A DNA stretch of 64,000 nt, from NCBI GenBank assembly GCA_026005015.1, contig BPKG01000001.1:1554501-1618500 (forward strand), read 5' to 3'. The notes below the pieces were generated by a model. That model was not told where the DNA came from and did no database searches. It saw only the letters and a list, made by a program, of their open reading frames with translations. Below are positions 28,436-37,817 of this stretch, piece after piece. The position numbers were made by a program, and so were the translations under genes. How positions within the stretch are numbered: position 1 is the stretch's first letter; every line of letters begins with the position of its first letter. This DNA comes from Burkholderiales bacterium. Lineage in GTDB: Bacteria > Pseudomonadota > Gammaproteobacteria > Burkholderiales > UBA6910.

Positions 28436-29767
28436 ATGACCACACCGGCAGAGATCATCCCGCTCAAGCGGGACATCACCCTCAATCCCGAGCGCGGCGT
28501 GCTGCGCTTCATGACTGCGGGGGACGTGGACGACGGCAAGAGCACTCTGATCGGCCGGCTCCTCCTCGAGACCGGCGCCATCTACAGCGACCAGATGGTG
28601 GCCCTGGAGCGCGCCTCCCGGCGCCGGGGGGAGGCGGCCATCGATCTGTCGCTGCTCACCGACGGGCTCGAGGCCGAGCGGGAGCAGGGCATCACCATCG
28701 ACGTCGCCTACCGCTACTTCAGCCACGGCGAACGCAAGTACATCATCGCCGACGCCCCCGGGCACGAGGAGTACACCCGCAACATGGCCACCGCCGCGAG
28801 CCGGGCGGACGCGGCGGTGATCCTGGTGGACGCGACCAAGGGAGTCACGCGCCAGACCGCCCGGCACTTCGCCTTGGCGCGGCTGCTGGGGGTGCGCCAT
28901 TTCATCGTGGCCGTCAACAAGATGGACCTGGCGGCCTTCAGCCGCCTGGCGTTCGTCGAGCGGGCCCGGGAAGTGGCGGCCCTCGCCGGGAAGCTCGGGT
29001 TGGTTGACACCGTCAGCGTCCCCGTCTCGGCGACCGCCGGCGAGCACGTGGCGGCGCGCCGAGGCGCCATGCCCTGGTACGAGGGCCCCACCGTGCTCGA
29101 TGCGCTGGAGCGCCTGGACCCCGCCCGCGACCTGGGACCGCAGCCTTTTCGCTTTTTCGTGCAACTGGTAGGCCGCCCGCTGCAACCGGGCCAAGGCCGG
29201 CGGCTCATGGGGCGCGTGGAGTCGGGGACGGTAGCGCCCGGCATGGAGGTCTGGATTTACCCCGGCGCGCGCTCGGCCCGGGTGCGCACCGTGCTGGGCC
29301 TCGACGGCCCGGTGGAGCGGGCCCAAGCCGGCGACGCGGTCACCCTGGTTCTGGACCGGGAGCTGGACGTCTCCCGGGGCAGCCTGATCGCCAGTCCCGC
29401 CTCACCCCCCACGGTCAACACCGTCGCCCAGGCCACCCTGTGCTGGTTCGATCGCGAGCCCCTGCGGGAGGGTGCCCCCTACGCGTTGAAGCTGGGCACC
29501 CGCACCGTGAAGGCCCGGGTGCTGGAAGTGGAATCCCGCCTGGACATGGACACCCTGGCCGACGGGCCCGTCGGGGAGGCGCTGCAAGCCAACGACATCG
29601 CCCGGGTGACGCTCCTTTTCCAGGAGCCCCTCGCCTTCGACCCGTACGCGATCCACCGCGGTACCGGGAGCTTCATCCTGATCGACGAATGGAGCGCCCG
29701 CACGGTGGCGGCCGGCATGGTGCTGGACTCCGCGCCGACGCTTGGCGCCCACGACTGGGCGGCGTAG
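28436..29767 (+). CDS. cysN: Sulfate adenylyltransferase GTPase subunit
   Basis: A 443-residue EF-Tu-like GTPase that powers APS formation by CysD. G motifs: GDVDDGKSTLIGRLL near 29, EREQGITIDVAYRYF near 82, DAPGHEEYTRNMATA near 103 and NKMDL near 160. It lacks a CysC kinase domain. The start ATG at 28436 is 11 bases after cysD and gives the usual MTTPAEII opening. It is the last gene of the operon and stands only three bases from the convergent phage/TPR fusion gene. Confidence 0.95.
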   Translation: MTTPAEIIPLKRDITLNPERGVLRFMTAGDVDDGKSTLIGRLLLETGAIYSDQMVALERASRRRGEAAIDLSLLTDGLEAEREQGITIDVAYRYFSHGERKYIIADAPGHEEYTRNMATAASRADAAVILVDATKGVTRQTARHFALARLLGVRHFIVAVNKMDLAAFSRLAFVERAREVAALAGKLGLVDTVSVPVSATAGEHVAARRGAMPWYEGPTVLDALERLDPARDLGPQPFRFFVQLVGRPLQPGQGRRLMGRVESGTVAPGMEVWIYPGARSARVRTVLGLDGPVERAQAGDAVTLVLDRELDVSRGSLIASPASPPTVNTVAQATLCWFDREPLREGAPYALKLGTRTVKARVLEVESRLDMDTLADGPVGEALQANDIARVTLLFQEPLAFDPYAIHRGTGSFILIDEWSARTVAAGMVLDSAPTLGAHDWAA

Positions 29768-29770
29768 AGG

Positions 29771-30557
29771 CTACAAACCCCGCAAGCCGCTGCGTTCCAG
29801 GACCTCGAGCGCCCGCCGGGCGGGCAGGTAATCGGGATCGTACTCGAGCGCCCGCTCGAACGCGTGCCTGGCTTCCTCGATCCGCCCCTGGGCGAGCCAT
29901 ACCCGCCCCAGGTTGAAGTGGGGAAACTGGTAGCAGCAATAGCGCTTGGCCTTGGTGGCCTTTTCCAGCCAGGGGATCGCCTCCTCCAGCCGCCCGAGGT
30001 CGATGAGATAAACCCCGATGTCGTTGTACGGGTTGCCGAAGTCCGGATCGAGCCGGATCGCGATCTCGCACTGGGCGATGGCCTCCTCGAGCTTGCCAAG
30101 ACGGCTCAACGACCAGCCGAGAAAGGTATGGGCCTCGGCCGTAGGATGGATAGAAATGGACTCGCGGTAGCGCTCGATGGCACGCTCGTACTCGCCGTAG
30201 AGGTGGAGGAGATAGCCCAACTGCCAGGCCGCCCGGGCCCGCTCCTCGGGGGATTCGGTCTCCTGGGCGGTGCCGAGCCGGCCGTTGGCGGTAGAAACCG
30301 AATAGTCCGCCCAGTCCTTGAAGCGGAAGCCGTAGGCGCGGCCCTTGACCGCGCGGAAGAAGGCGATCAGGGCCTCCAGATCGGCGCGGCGCACGCGCCG
30401 CTCCCCCAGCTCCCAACGGCCGCGGGAGGCGGCCCAATTGACATTGCGCTTCTCGAAGCCAGATTGCACTTCGATCACGTCCGTGGAGTATTCCGGGCCG
30501 CCCACCGTGTCGTAGACGATGAGGCCGTCGTTCAAGCGGACTCTCGATGAAGCTCAT
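29771..30557 (-). CDS. Chimeric gene: phage DUF2460 tail protein N-terminus fused to TPR protein
   Basis: The first ~95 residues match the start of DUF2460 siphophage tail proteins (VGGPEYSTDVIEVQSG, FEKRNVNW, FFRAVKGRAYGFRFKDWADY). From about residue 95 the protein becomes a TPR array (ERARAAWQLGYLLHLYGEYE, then repeats ending DPDFGNPY and DPDYLPARRAL), like small chromosomal TPR proteins of Betaproteobacteria. The phage start MSFIESP (ATG 30557, overlapping the tape-measure stop) needs one base removed near 30536 to join; otherwise TTG 30535 gives 254 residues. It appears to be a deletion junction. Expression is uncertain. Confidence 0.72.
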
Positions 30558-33459
30558 AGGTTGCGGCGGGCCCGCTCCAGGGCGAGCCGCATCTCGGCGG
30601 CGATCTGGCCTTGGGAGCGCCTGAAAGCTCGAAGCGTCCGGGGTCTGGATCGTCATTTGCACCACCACAGGAGGCTCGCCGGCGCCGACCGACGGCACCA
30701 GACCGCCCGAGGCAAACGCCAGCCGCCCGGAGACGACGGGCGGGGGCACGCGCAGGCCGTTGATGGCGTCCAGAAACGCCACGCCCACCTGCCGCACGGC
30801 GGCGGCCCGCACCACGTACTCGCCGGCGGACAGCCGTGCGGGGATCGAATCCGAGGTGGAGGTGCCCGGGCCGGAGACGTAGCCTCCGGCCGAGAAGAAC
30901 TTGAAGCCCTTAAAGAAGTCGGCGATGAAGCCGCCGATACCGCCGCCTTTTCCTCCGAAGCCTGCGAAGAGCTGCTCGGCGAACTTCTGGGCGATGATGC
31001 GGTTGATGGTGGCGAGGATCGAGCGGCCAAAGTCGAGGAAGGCCTGCTTGGCCGACTTGGCGCCAGAGATCACGGACTCGAACAGGCCTGCGAAGGCGTC
31101 CTGGAACTGACCGTTGATGGTCACTGCCACGTCGTCCACCACGAGTTTCGTGCGGGAGAGCTCTGTTGCGAACGCCCGCACCCGCTCCACCGCCTCAGGG
31201 CCGATCGCCTGAGCTGATTGCTGCATGGCGGGCAGCAGGCGCTCCATTTCCGCGGCGGACTGCTGCTGCAGCTCCACGATCTGCTGCCGGGCCTGGGCTT
31301 CGGTCAAGAGCCCAGCTTGCTGCTGCACTTGGATCGCCTCTTGGGCGTTCCTCATCCGCTCCGTGACGAGCCGCCACTCGGCCTCCAGCGCCTGGAGGTT
31401 GGCCTGCGCGGCCTTGACGTCGATAAGCCGGTCCACGAGCGAGACGCCCTCGGCATCGCCTTCAGCGGCGAGCCTGACGCGCAGATCGCGGAATTGCCGC
31501 TCGATCGCGGCCCGGCGGTCGGCATCGGTGGCCGTGCCCGTGATCTGCGCCAGTTCTTCCCGCGCTTGAGCCAAGGCGTCGGCCAGTTCCCGCTCGGCCT
31601 GGGCCGCCTTGCGGGCGTTCGCCTGCTCGATGTCGGCGCGGCGGTTGTTGAACACGATGAGCTCCGCTTCGAGCTTGGCCACCTCGCCCCTGGCGCGAAT
31701 GCGGTCTGCCTCCGTCTTGCCAGAGGACGCCAGCCGTCTGCTGCTCGGCCAGCATCTGCCGCGTCCTGGCGATCTCGGCGTCGATCTCACTGATTTCGAT
31801 CGCCGTCTTGGCGGCATAGAAGTCCCGGATCGAAATCAGCCGATTCTCGAGCGCAGCCTCATAAGCGGCCTGGGCGCGCGCAAGGCCGCTTTTGAGGAGG
31901 GCGAGCTCGGCCTCGGCGGCGTCCTTGGCAGCAGCCAGCCTCGCCGCGGCCGTATCCTCTGCGAACTTCGCGCGGATTGCCGCCTCGGCGCGCTTGAACT
32001 CCTGACTCATTTCGCTGATGCCCGCGGCCTTGGCCTTCTCGCGCAGCTCCGTCAGCGCATCCTTAAGTTGTTGGGATTTGTCGCGGAACTGCTTGAGGTA
32101 CTCGTCCCATTGTCTACGCATCAGCTCGCGGCCAAAATCGGACGGCGCCCCTGGCGCCGCCGTTTCAGACTCCGGCTTGGCGGTCAGTCGCGCGATCCTT
32201 TGCTCGTCGGCGGCGATCCTGGCCTGGGCCTCCTCCGGCTTGATGAGCCCAGCCGCGGCGGCTTGTTTCGTCTCCTCGATGCGGCGCTTGAGCCGGGCGA
32301 CGGCGGCCTCCACATCCATGACTCGCTTCTCGTCACTGCCTGCGGCCGTGTCTTCCGGCAGGAGTGAGGCGGCGCCCAAGCCCCCCGCCACCGCACCGAT
32401 GCCCGCGCCGATCGCCGCGCCCTTGGGCCCGAGCAGGCGGCCCACGCCAGCGCCCGCCCTCGCGCCCATCAACACGCCGCCCAGCACGACGAGCTTGTCG
32501 CCATGCTCGACCACGAGGCGCGTGAGCTGCCCGATTAAGGCGCCGAACTCGCGCACCGACTGTCGAAAGCCCTGATCCTGGAAGGCGGCGGTCAACTGCC
32601 TGGCGGCATCGACCAGCGCCTCCATAAAGCCGGAGCGGGCGAATTCCAGCTTGAGCTCCAGTAGCGCGTTCTCCAGCCGGGCGAAGGCCGCGCGGGCCGT
32701 GTTGCTGGCATCCGCCACGCCCTGGCCGAATTCCTGCCGCAGTTGCCGCGCGAAGGCCGGCAGGAAACGGTCGGCAGGAATCATGCCGCGCTCGAGCAGG
32801 TCAGAAAACGCCTGCGTGGTGATCCCCAGCGAGCGCGCCGCGATTTGCATCGCGCCATAGAGCCGTTCGCCCAGTTGCTGGCGCAGCTCCTCGCTCGAGA
32901 CCGTGCCTTTGCTGATCATCTGCTGCACAGCGAGCAGCGCGCCCTGCAGCTGATCCTGCGACAGCCCAAGCACGGTGGAGGCTTCGGCCAGCGCCGTGAA
33001 CACCTCGCGCGCCTGCTGCCCTTCGATGGCCGTGCCTCTGGCCGCTGCCGCGAAGGCGAGCCACGAGCGCGCCAGCGTCTCCAGCGGCACGCCCAGCCGC
33101 TCGGATTCGGCTCGCAGTCGATCCATTTCGCTGGAGGCGGCCTCTGCCGAGCCGAAGACGACGCGCATGGCCGCCTCCAGCGACTCGAACTCGGCGGCCG
33201 TGCGGGCGATGCCGCCCACGAGCCCTGCGCCCTGGAAGATCAGGAACGCGCTCTGCGCCAGGCGCTGCATGCTGGCCAACTGTCGGGAGATCGAATCCAT
33301 CCCTTCGCCCAGCCTTTCCCTGACAGTACGGCCGGAATCGGCGAGCTTGTCCACCTCGCGGCGCAGGCCGACGATGGAGGCAGCCGCACGGGCGACCTTG
33401 GCCTGCACGCCGTCATCCTGTAGACTGAGCTTGAGCGAGATCGACAGGTTGTTGGCCAT
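30554..33459 (-). pseudogene. Phage tail tape measure protein, two frameshifts
   Basis: Restored length is 967 residues. The N-terminal part contains the tape-measure TIGR02675-like region (GSAEAASSEMDRLRAESERLG; STVLGLSQDQLQGALLAVQQM; SSEELRQQLGERLYGAMQIAA), then a glycine-rich hydrophobic segment, long Ala/Glu/Arg coiled coil, and a C-terminal FFSAGGYVSGPGTSTSDSIPA block. A +1 insertion near 31735 and another near 30620 break the frame; removing one base at each restores a continuous frame ending RARRNL. Total length minus two is divisible by three. It sets tail length in an intact phage. Confidence 0.82.
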
Positions 33460-33655
33460 GGATCGTAAAAACCTACTTCAGGTGTTCGGCAGCTTGTTCT
33501 GGCTGATGGCCATCTTCGCGTTCGTTGGCGGGCAGACGTGGGCCGTGTGGGCGATGACGGCAGCCGCCATTGGCTGGCTTGCGGTCTGGCTGACGCTGCC
33601 AGGCGCCGCGAGAGGCGCTCTGCTGGGCATCATCGCCGCCATCATTGGTCGCTGA
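33458..33655 (+). CDS. Possible small two-TM membrane protein on the opposite strand
   Basis: A 65-residue open frame starting MDRKNLLQVFGSLFWLM with two hydrophobic segments and a short basic end. It is divergent from the tape-measure gene with overlapping starts. A 22-codon hydrophobic frame (MLGISLVAW...) follows at 33720. There is no good ribosome site, and it lies between duplicated chaperone-like ends, so it may be a phage cargo gene or chance. Confidence 0.3.
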   Translation: MDRKNLLQVFGSLFWLMAIFAFVGGQTWAVWAMTAAAIGWLAVWLTLPGAARGALLGIIAAIIGR

Positions 33656-33698
33656 CCTCGGCCACCCACCGCTTCCAGTCCTTTTCTTCCGCCTGCAC
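33642..33698 (-). pseudogene. Fragment duplicating the end of the downstream tail chaperone gene
   Basis: On the minus strand this reads VQAEEKDWKRWVAEVSDQ and stop, very like the end of the 34140-34295 gene (AQAEEKGWKAWVREL). The DNA is also alike over about 39 bases. There is no upstream start, so this is a leftover copy that flanks the DUF2513 gene on its other side. Confidence 0.5.
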
Positions 33699-33793
33699 CG
33701 CGCGTCTGGGCCGGCACGATGCTAGGGATCAGTCTCGTGGCCTGGCTCGTCTTCGGGCTCCTCGACATCATCGCGCGTCTCGGCTGACCGCCA

Positions 33794-34150
33794 TCACCCG
33801 CCCGCCACGATTCTCCGCGCGCAAGCAAGCACCGCATCGAGCGACAAATCCACAACCCGCTCGGCTAGACGCGCCTTGATCCGGTTCCATGCCGTATCGT
33901 CTCTGACAGCGGCGAGGAACTCCTGTCCCGCCCAGGTGAGCGCCACGCCGTAACAAACGAACCCTGGGCGCGGCGCATCGGCGTTGCACTGGCCGGCAAT
34001 CAACCCGGACTGGATAAGCAGCCACAGGTGGTAATTCACCGCGTCCGCCGGCCACTCTGGAAACCGGTCGGCAAAGTACCGGCCGGAAAGATCCGGTGCG
34101 GCCTCGATGCGCAAGAGGATCATGCGGATCAGTTCCCAGTCACGTTTCAC
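33794..34150 (-). CDS. DUF2513 family phage protein
   Basis: A 118-residue protein beginning with GTG (MKRDWELIRMILLRIEAAP) and containing VNYHLWLLIQSGLIAGQ and LTWAGQEFLAAVRDDTAWNRIK, which match DUF2513, a winged-helix-like family frequent on phages and plasmids. It overlaps the end of the upstream tail chaperone gene by 11 bases. Lying inside a tail cassette, it may be an inserted cargo gene (moron). Role unknown. Confidence 0.7.
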   Translation of the reverse strand: MKRDWELIRMILLRIEAAPDLSGRYFADRFPEWPADAVNYHLWLLIQSGLIAGQCNADAPRPGFVCYGVALTWAGQEFLAAVRDDTAWNRIKARLAERVVDLSLDAVLACARRIVAGG

Positions 34151-34295
34151 GGGTCAACTCCCTCACCCATGCCTTCCAGCCCTTCTCCTCCGCCTGAGCG
34201 GCTCGGGCCGCGATGGCCTGCGCAAGCTGCGCCTCACGGTCGAGCCGGGCCGCGGCATCGAGGAAGTCCCGCGCGAGCGTCCAGGGCATGTCCAT
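34140..34295 (-). CDS. Small phage tail assembly protein (second frame of chaperone pair)
   Basis: A 51-residue frame starting MDMPWTLARDFLDAAARLDRE and ending KAWVRELTRET. Its ATG overlaps the stop of the preceding gene (TGATG). Upstream, the same frame stays open into WWHAWVARLVRAGFGYRDV, so it could be read either by stop-start coupling or as the extension of a G/GT-style ribosomal frameshift. No convincing slippery heptamer was seen. Too short for many gene finders. Confidence 0.5.
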   Translation of the reverse strand: MDMPWTLARDFLDAAARLDREAQLAQAIAARAAQAEEKGWKAWVRELTRET

Positions 34296-34678
34296 CACGT
34301 CCCGGTAGCCGAAGCCGGCCCGGACGAGCCGGGCGACCCAGGCGTGCCACCAGAGCCGATCGCGGCGGCGATGCGGCTGGTGGCCGTCTCGAGGGCGGGC
34401 ATCACCCGCCGCACGAAAAAATCCGCGTTCGCCTCCATTACCGCCGCCGCCAGCTCGACGAGCTCGTCAGCCTCGCGCGCTTCCAACCACGCGCGCTCGA
34501 CGCCTGCGCCAATGGCGGTCGCCTCGATCACGCGGTCGGCCTGGCGCACGAGCGCCCCCATGAGATCGCCACCCGCGAGCTCGCGCGCGATCGGCTCGAC
34601 GGCCGCGAGGAACGCCGGCAGGTCGCGCACCTTGACGGGCTGGAGATCGAGGGTCCTGTCAGCAATAGTGATCCGCAT
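34295..34678 (-). CDS. Phage tail assembly chaperone-like protein
   Basis: A 127-residue acidic, helical protein starting MRITIADRTLDLQPVKVRDLP, with ADELVELAAAVMEANADFF near 75. Position between the tail protein and the tape-measure gene and its small acidic character fit the gpG-type tail chaperone that shields the tape measure during assembly. The last ~20 residues are low-complexity Gly/Ser/Pro, typical of read-past sequence where the real product shifts frame. Confidence 0.6.
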   Translation of the reverse strand: MRITIADRTLDLQPVKVRDLPAFLAAVEPIARELAGGDLMGALVRQADRVIEATAIGAGVERAWLEAREADELVELAAAVMEANADFFVRRVMPALETATSRIAAAIGSGGTPGSPGSSGPASATGT

Positions 34679-34698
34679 GTCCCTGTCCGCCCGCCACG

Positions 34699-35142
34699 TC
34701 AGATCAGCACCACGCGGCCGAACTGGCCGAGGAGCGAATCGCTCACCTTGGTCTCGTCATAGAGGGCGGATCCCTCAAGCTGCATCCGGGCGATCTCCTC
34801 GCCGATGAGCGAGAGTTCGTTGAGGGGATTCGGCGCGCACTTATAGAGCTCCACCAGCACGGGCTTGTTGGCATCCGCGCTATTCAGGCCCTCGAAGCGC
34901 AGCCACACCTGAGGCTGAGCCTGGGTAAACAGGTTGACGTGGGTGACCTGCGCGTAGCTGTAATCCGCCTTGAAGGGCTGCACGTAGGTGCCCACGTTCA
35001 GGATCTTGATCGTGCCGTGGTCGGCGCTCGCGATCTCATAGTCGGTGCCCTGCACCAGAGTCGCCGGCGTGGCGGCGGAATCCTTGATCACCACCGAAGA
35101 GACCTTCTGCTTGGCAAGCCGCACGTAGTCGCCAGGCGCCAC
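34699..35142 (-). pseudogene. Phage major tail protein, N-terminus deleted
   Basis: A 147-residue frame from a GTG. It contains TLVQGTDYEIASADHGTIKIL and VWLRFEGLNSADANKPVLVELYKCAPNPLNELSLIGEE, typical of siphophage tail tube or tail subunit proteins of this gene order. The usual N-terminal region is absent: directly upstream in this frame comes sequence belonging to the cro-like gene in another frame. It is a deletion product. Confidence 0.62.
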
Positions 35143-35225
35143 TGACTTACCAATGGCGCTGGCACTCCGATGGCCTCAGCCAATGCGCGTGCGCTGTTAT
35201 CACGCAGATATTCGTCGAGAGTCAT
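35088..35225 (-). pseudogene. Truncated Cro/YdaS-like repressor
   Basis: The frame begins MTLDEYLRDNSARALAEAIG and continues VPAPLVSQW, a helix-turn-helix start like YdaS/Cro-type phage regulators. After about residue 29 it runs into tail-gene DNA out of frame and stops after 45 codons. It lies divergent from the CI-like gene with a shared promoter/operator region. The gene was cut by the same deletion that removed the front of the tail gene. Confidence 0.6.
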
Positions 35226-35231
35226 GTCGCG

Positions 35232-35260
35232 AAATTAGCGAATCGTTATTGCTGTGTCAA
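35232..35260 (-). promoter_or_regulatory. Cro promoter with embedded repressor operator
   Basis: On the minus strand TTGACA (35255-35260), 17 bases, then TAATTT (35232-35237), reading into the cro-like gene. The near-palindrome TAGCG-AA-TCGTTA (35236-35248) lies between and over the elements, where a repressor would block polymerase. The same operator sequence recurs twice at 39666-39703. Confidence 0.7.
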
Positions 35261-35310
35261 TAGTGTCGCACGAATTCACAACATTAGCATTCTGCTATCT
35301 AATTGATCTA

Positions 35311-35799
35311 GTGAAAGTCATCGAAGAAATCCGACTGGAAAACCTGCGTACCCTGGTCGCGGCAGCCGGCAGCATTACGCGATTCGCTGCCATGGTAGGA
35401 AAGCAGCCTGCCCAAATTAGCCAGCTGCTTAACCAAGCACCGGATTCAAAGACGGGAAAACCGAAAGCGATCGGATCTCGACAAGCTCGCGAATTCGAGG
35501 CTGCAGCCGGGAAAGAGGTCGGCTGGATGGACCACGACCATTCAGTCGCTCTGATCGGCCCTGCCCGTAAATCTCTGCCACCTCTCCCAGCAGACGAGCA
35601 GCAGCTCCTGGCGGCCTACCGGGCCGCCAAGCAGGCAGGAGAGGAGGTCGAGCTCGCGCGGGCGGAAGAAGCGTGGATCGTCCGCGCCTATCGGGCGGCG
35701 CCGGAGGACGCGCGCCGCATGCTCCTCGCGGCGGCCAAGAGTATCAGCATCGCCCCGCACGCTCGTGCATGGGATTTGCGGCGCAAGAAGCGCTCATGA
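35311..35799 (+). CDS. Phage CI-like repressor
   Basis: A 162-residue DNA-binding protein from GTG 35311. It opens KVIEEIRLENLRTLVAAAG, followed by a helix-turn-helix (ITRFAAMVGKQPAQISQLL) and IGSRQAREFEAAAGKEVGWMD, typical of short phage repressors. The C-terminal part is a helical, charged segment and lacks the S24 self-cleavage Ser/Lys domain, so it would not be inactivated by RecA in the usual way. Divergent from the cro-like gene. An upstream in-frame start at 35254 is less likely. Confidence 0.78.
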   Translation: MKVIEEIRLENLRTLVAAAGSITRFAAMVGKQPAQISQLLNQAPDSKTGKPKAIGSRQAREFEAAAGKEVGWMDHDHSVALIGPARKSLPPLPADEQQLLAAYRAAKQAGEEVELARAEEAWIVRAYRAAPEDARRMLLAAAKSISIAPHARAWDLRRKKRS

Positions 35800-35802
35800 C
35801 CC

Positions 35803-35998
35803 GTGGAGCGCCGCGAACTGCCGGTCTTGCTGTACGCGACGCCGCGGGAATGCGAATTCGTCCACCTGTTTCGTCTCCTCACCCCGACGCAACAGCGCAT
35901 GCTCCGCAACATGCTGGTCGAGCTCCTGCGCGGGGCGGAAAGCCAAGAACCTTGGCAATTTGGCCATCCTCGTCGCGCGCTTCGACGCGAGTGTCTGA
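35803..35998 (+). pseudogene. Short phage gene downstream of repressor, one frameshift
   Basis: From GTG 35803 the frame reads ERRELPVLLYATPRECEFVH and LLTPTQQRMLRNMLVELL. A +1 in a GGGG run near 35934 breaks it; with three G's it continues KAKNLGNLAILVARFDASV and stops, giving 64 residues. It starts three bases after the repressor stop, so both were probably co-transcribed. Function unknown. Confidence 0.5.
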
Positions 35999-36089
35999 GT
36001 AAGCGCACCTCGGCAGATCCATGCGATTCCGGAGCTGCGCCAATGTAGCCCCCGGTCCTGGCGCGCCATCCACTGGCATCCAATGCGGC

Positions 36090-37817
36090 CAGCCCCGATG
36101 CAGCTTGTGCTCGTCGGCATCGCCGGCGAGCCGCGCGAATGACTGCCCGATCCAGCAGAGCCTCCTGCCCGGCGAGCTGTCGCCAGTTCGTCGAGACTCG
36201 AACTTCTCGGTGCCTTGGGCGTCCGGTCTGTGCCTGGACATCCCGCGGCCCTCAAGCTGCTGTTCCGACCCAGCGTAACCAGGTGGCGCGCTGAAGTTGG
36301 GGTCGACGTGATCGAACAGCCCGTTGTCGGGCCATAGGTGGCGCATCGTGTGATGCGCGCCCCCTGCCTTGCGTAGACGATATGCACCGAGTCGGAAGCA
36401 GGCATGACGCGCATTCGCGCGCTGACTGCCGTCACGATCGCCTAGGCTTCTGCACCTGCACGTTTCAGGTCGGCTACCGCAGCTTGATTGTCCCGGGTGT
36501 TGTTTTCCAGCACGATGCCGGCGGCCTCATGGGGATAGAGCCGGCGCACGATTTCCCGAAAGCGCTGGCTGTGATGTTCCAATGGCATCCGTTTCCAGGT
36601 AGCGCGCGGCCTCGATGTCGTCGAGGATCGCTTGCTCTGTACGCTTGAGCCGCTCTTCTTCCCAGTCCTTGATCGCCTGGCCAATACCGTTGGAGACGAT
36701 CGAGCTCGGCCTTCATCGCCGACAGGCGATTCGCCACGGCCTGGGAGTCAGCCAGCGCGTGGTGCCCTTTCAGCCAGGCAAGGAGCCGGTCGCGGCGGTT
36801 CGCCGCTATCGCGACGATTTCCTTCGACGCGCTCGCAGCTCGGCGATCAGTTGCAGGCGGTCGCGGGCAAGCCGCCGTTGCCGCTGTTCGGCCACGCCTC
36901 TTCTGGACCGATTCCGCCGCCTCGTTGTGAGCTAGCGCCTCTGGCTTGAAGAAGTGCTCGAGCCCGCGGTAGAGGCCAAGCAAGGCTTCGCGGCTGATGT
37001 CGGGCTTCTGCGCCAGCATGCGCTCGATGCCGGCAAGCTGGAAGTCGATTTGCGCCAGACGTGTTTCCAGTTGCCGAACCATCCGGGTCAGGTCGTCGGC
37101 TTCATGGCGGATGGCTTCGTAATTCTCCGCCACGCGCATCGTTGCGAGCTGGGCCTCGAGCGTCTTGATCCGGTCGGCCAGGTCTTCCGCCTGCACGCGC
37201 GTGTCTGTGCCGGTGGCCAAAAGTTCGCGTAGCCGTGCGTCGGACTGGCGTAGCAGCTTGATCTGGCTTTCGAGCTGGAGCATGCGCTCGCGCCGCGCGA
37301 CCTTGCGCACGGCCAGCGAGATGTCCGCGCCCAGCAGGTACAGGGTGCGGATGAGCCCCTCATGGGGCTTTTCCTGGCGCAAGACAGCGGGATCGCGCTG
37401 ATCCTCTGGACTGCGTCGGGCAAAGTGCCCGTATAAGGCGCGGAAGCTGAATCCCGGCGCGTTCGGCGGCAGCGCAAAGGGACCATGCCGATCCAGCCAT
37501 TCGCGCAGCCCGCGATCACTCAAGGCCCGCCCGTCGAGCGCGATGTCCGATCCGTCGCCGTTGCGCTCGATACGGTGGCGGGCCCCATCGATCTCGAAGG
37601 AGAGCGCAAAACGCCAATCGCCCACCCCGTGCGCCAAGGCATGGTCGCGCCGCGCGCCCAGGCAGTGGTGCACGAGCGCGAGCGCCAGGGTCTTGCCAAC
37701 GCCGTTGGCGCTGCCTTCGCGCTCGGCGGCATCGCCGACGAGGATCGACAGTCCTTCCGGCCGGAAGGCGAGCGTCTTGAATGATGGGCGGTCGCATTCC
37801 AAGGTGATCAGCCTCAT
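36090..37817 (-). pseudogene. ABC-3C system ATPase (YydD/DUF2326-like), multiply frameshifted
   Basis: The first ~320 codons are intact: MRLITLECDRPSFKTLAF, LSILVGDAAEREGSANGVGKTLAL (P-loop), then a long coiled coil (ERMLQLESQIKLL; RIKTLEAQLATMRVAENYEA). Several indels follow near 36900, 36835, 36690, 36590 and 36450. Across frames the C-terminal landmarks can still be read: DWEEERLKRTEQAILDDIEA, FREIVRRLYPHEA, then HHTMRHLWPDNGLFDHVDP, which resembles the Walker B/H-loop region of DUF2326 proteins. The end position is approximate. Overlaps the middle component by four bases. Confidence 0.68.

Noticed and set aside
30245-30262. Possible attachment-site copy of the tRNA-Lys 3' end at the left of the island
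   Set aside because: Only nine bases (CGAATCCCC) match, too few to call an att site; kept only as a remark.
33478-33855. 125-codon minus-strand frame between tape measure and DUF2513
   Set aside because: Composition (Met/Ala/Pro/Ser) looks random and it overlaps the duplicated chaperone fragment in another frame.
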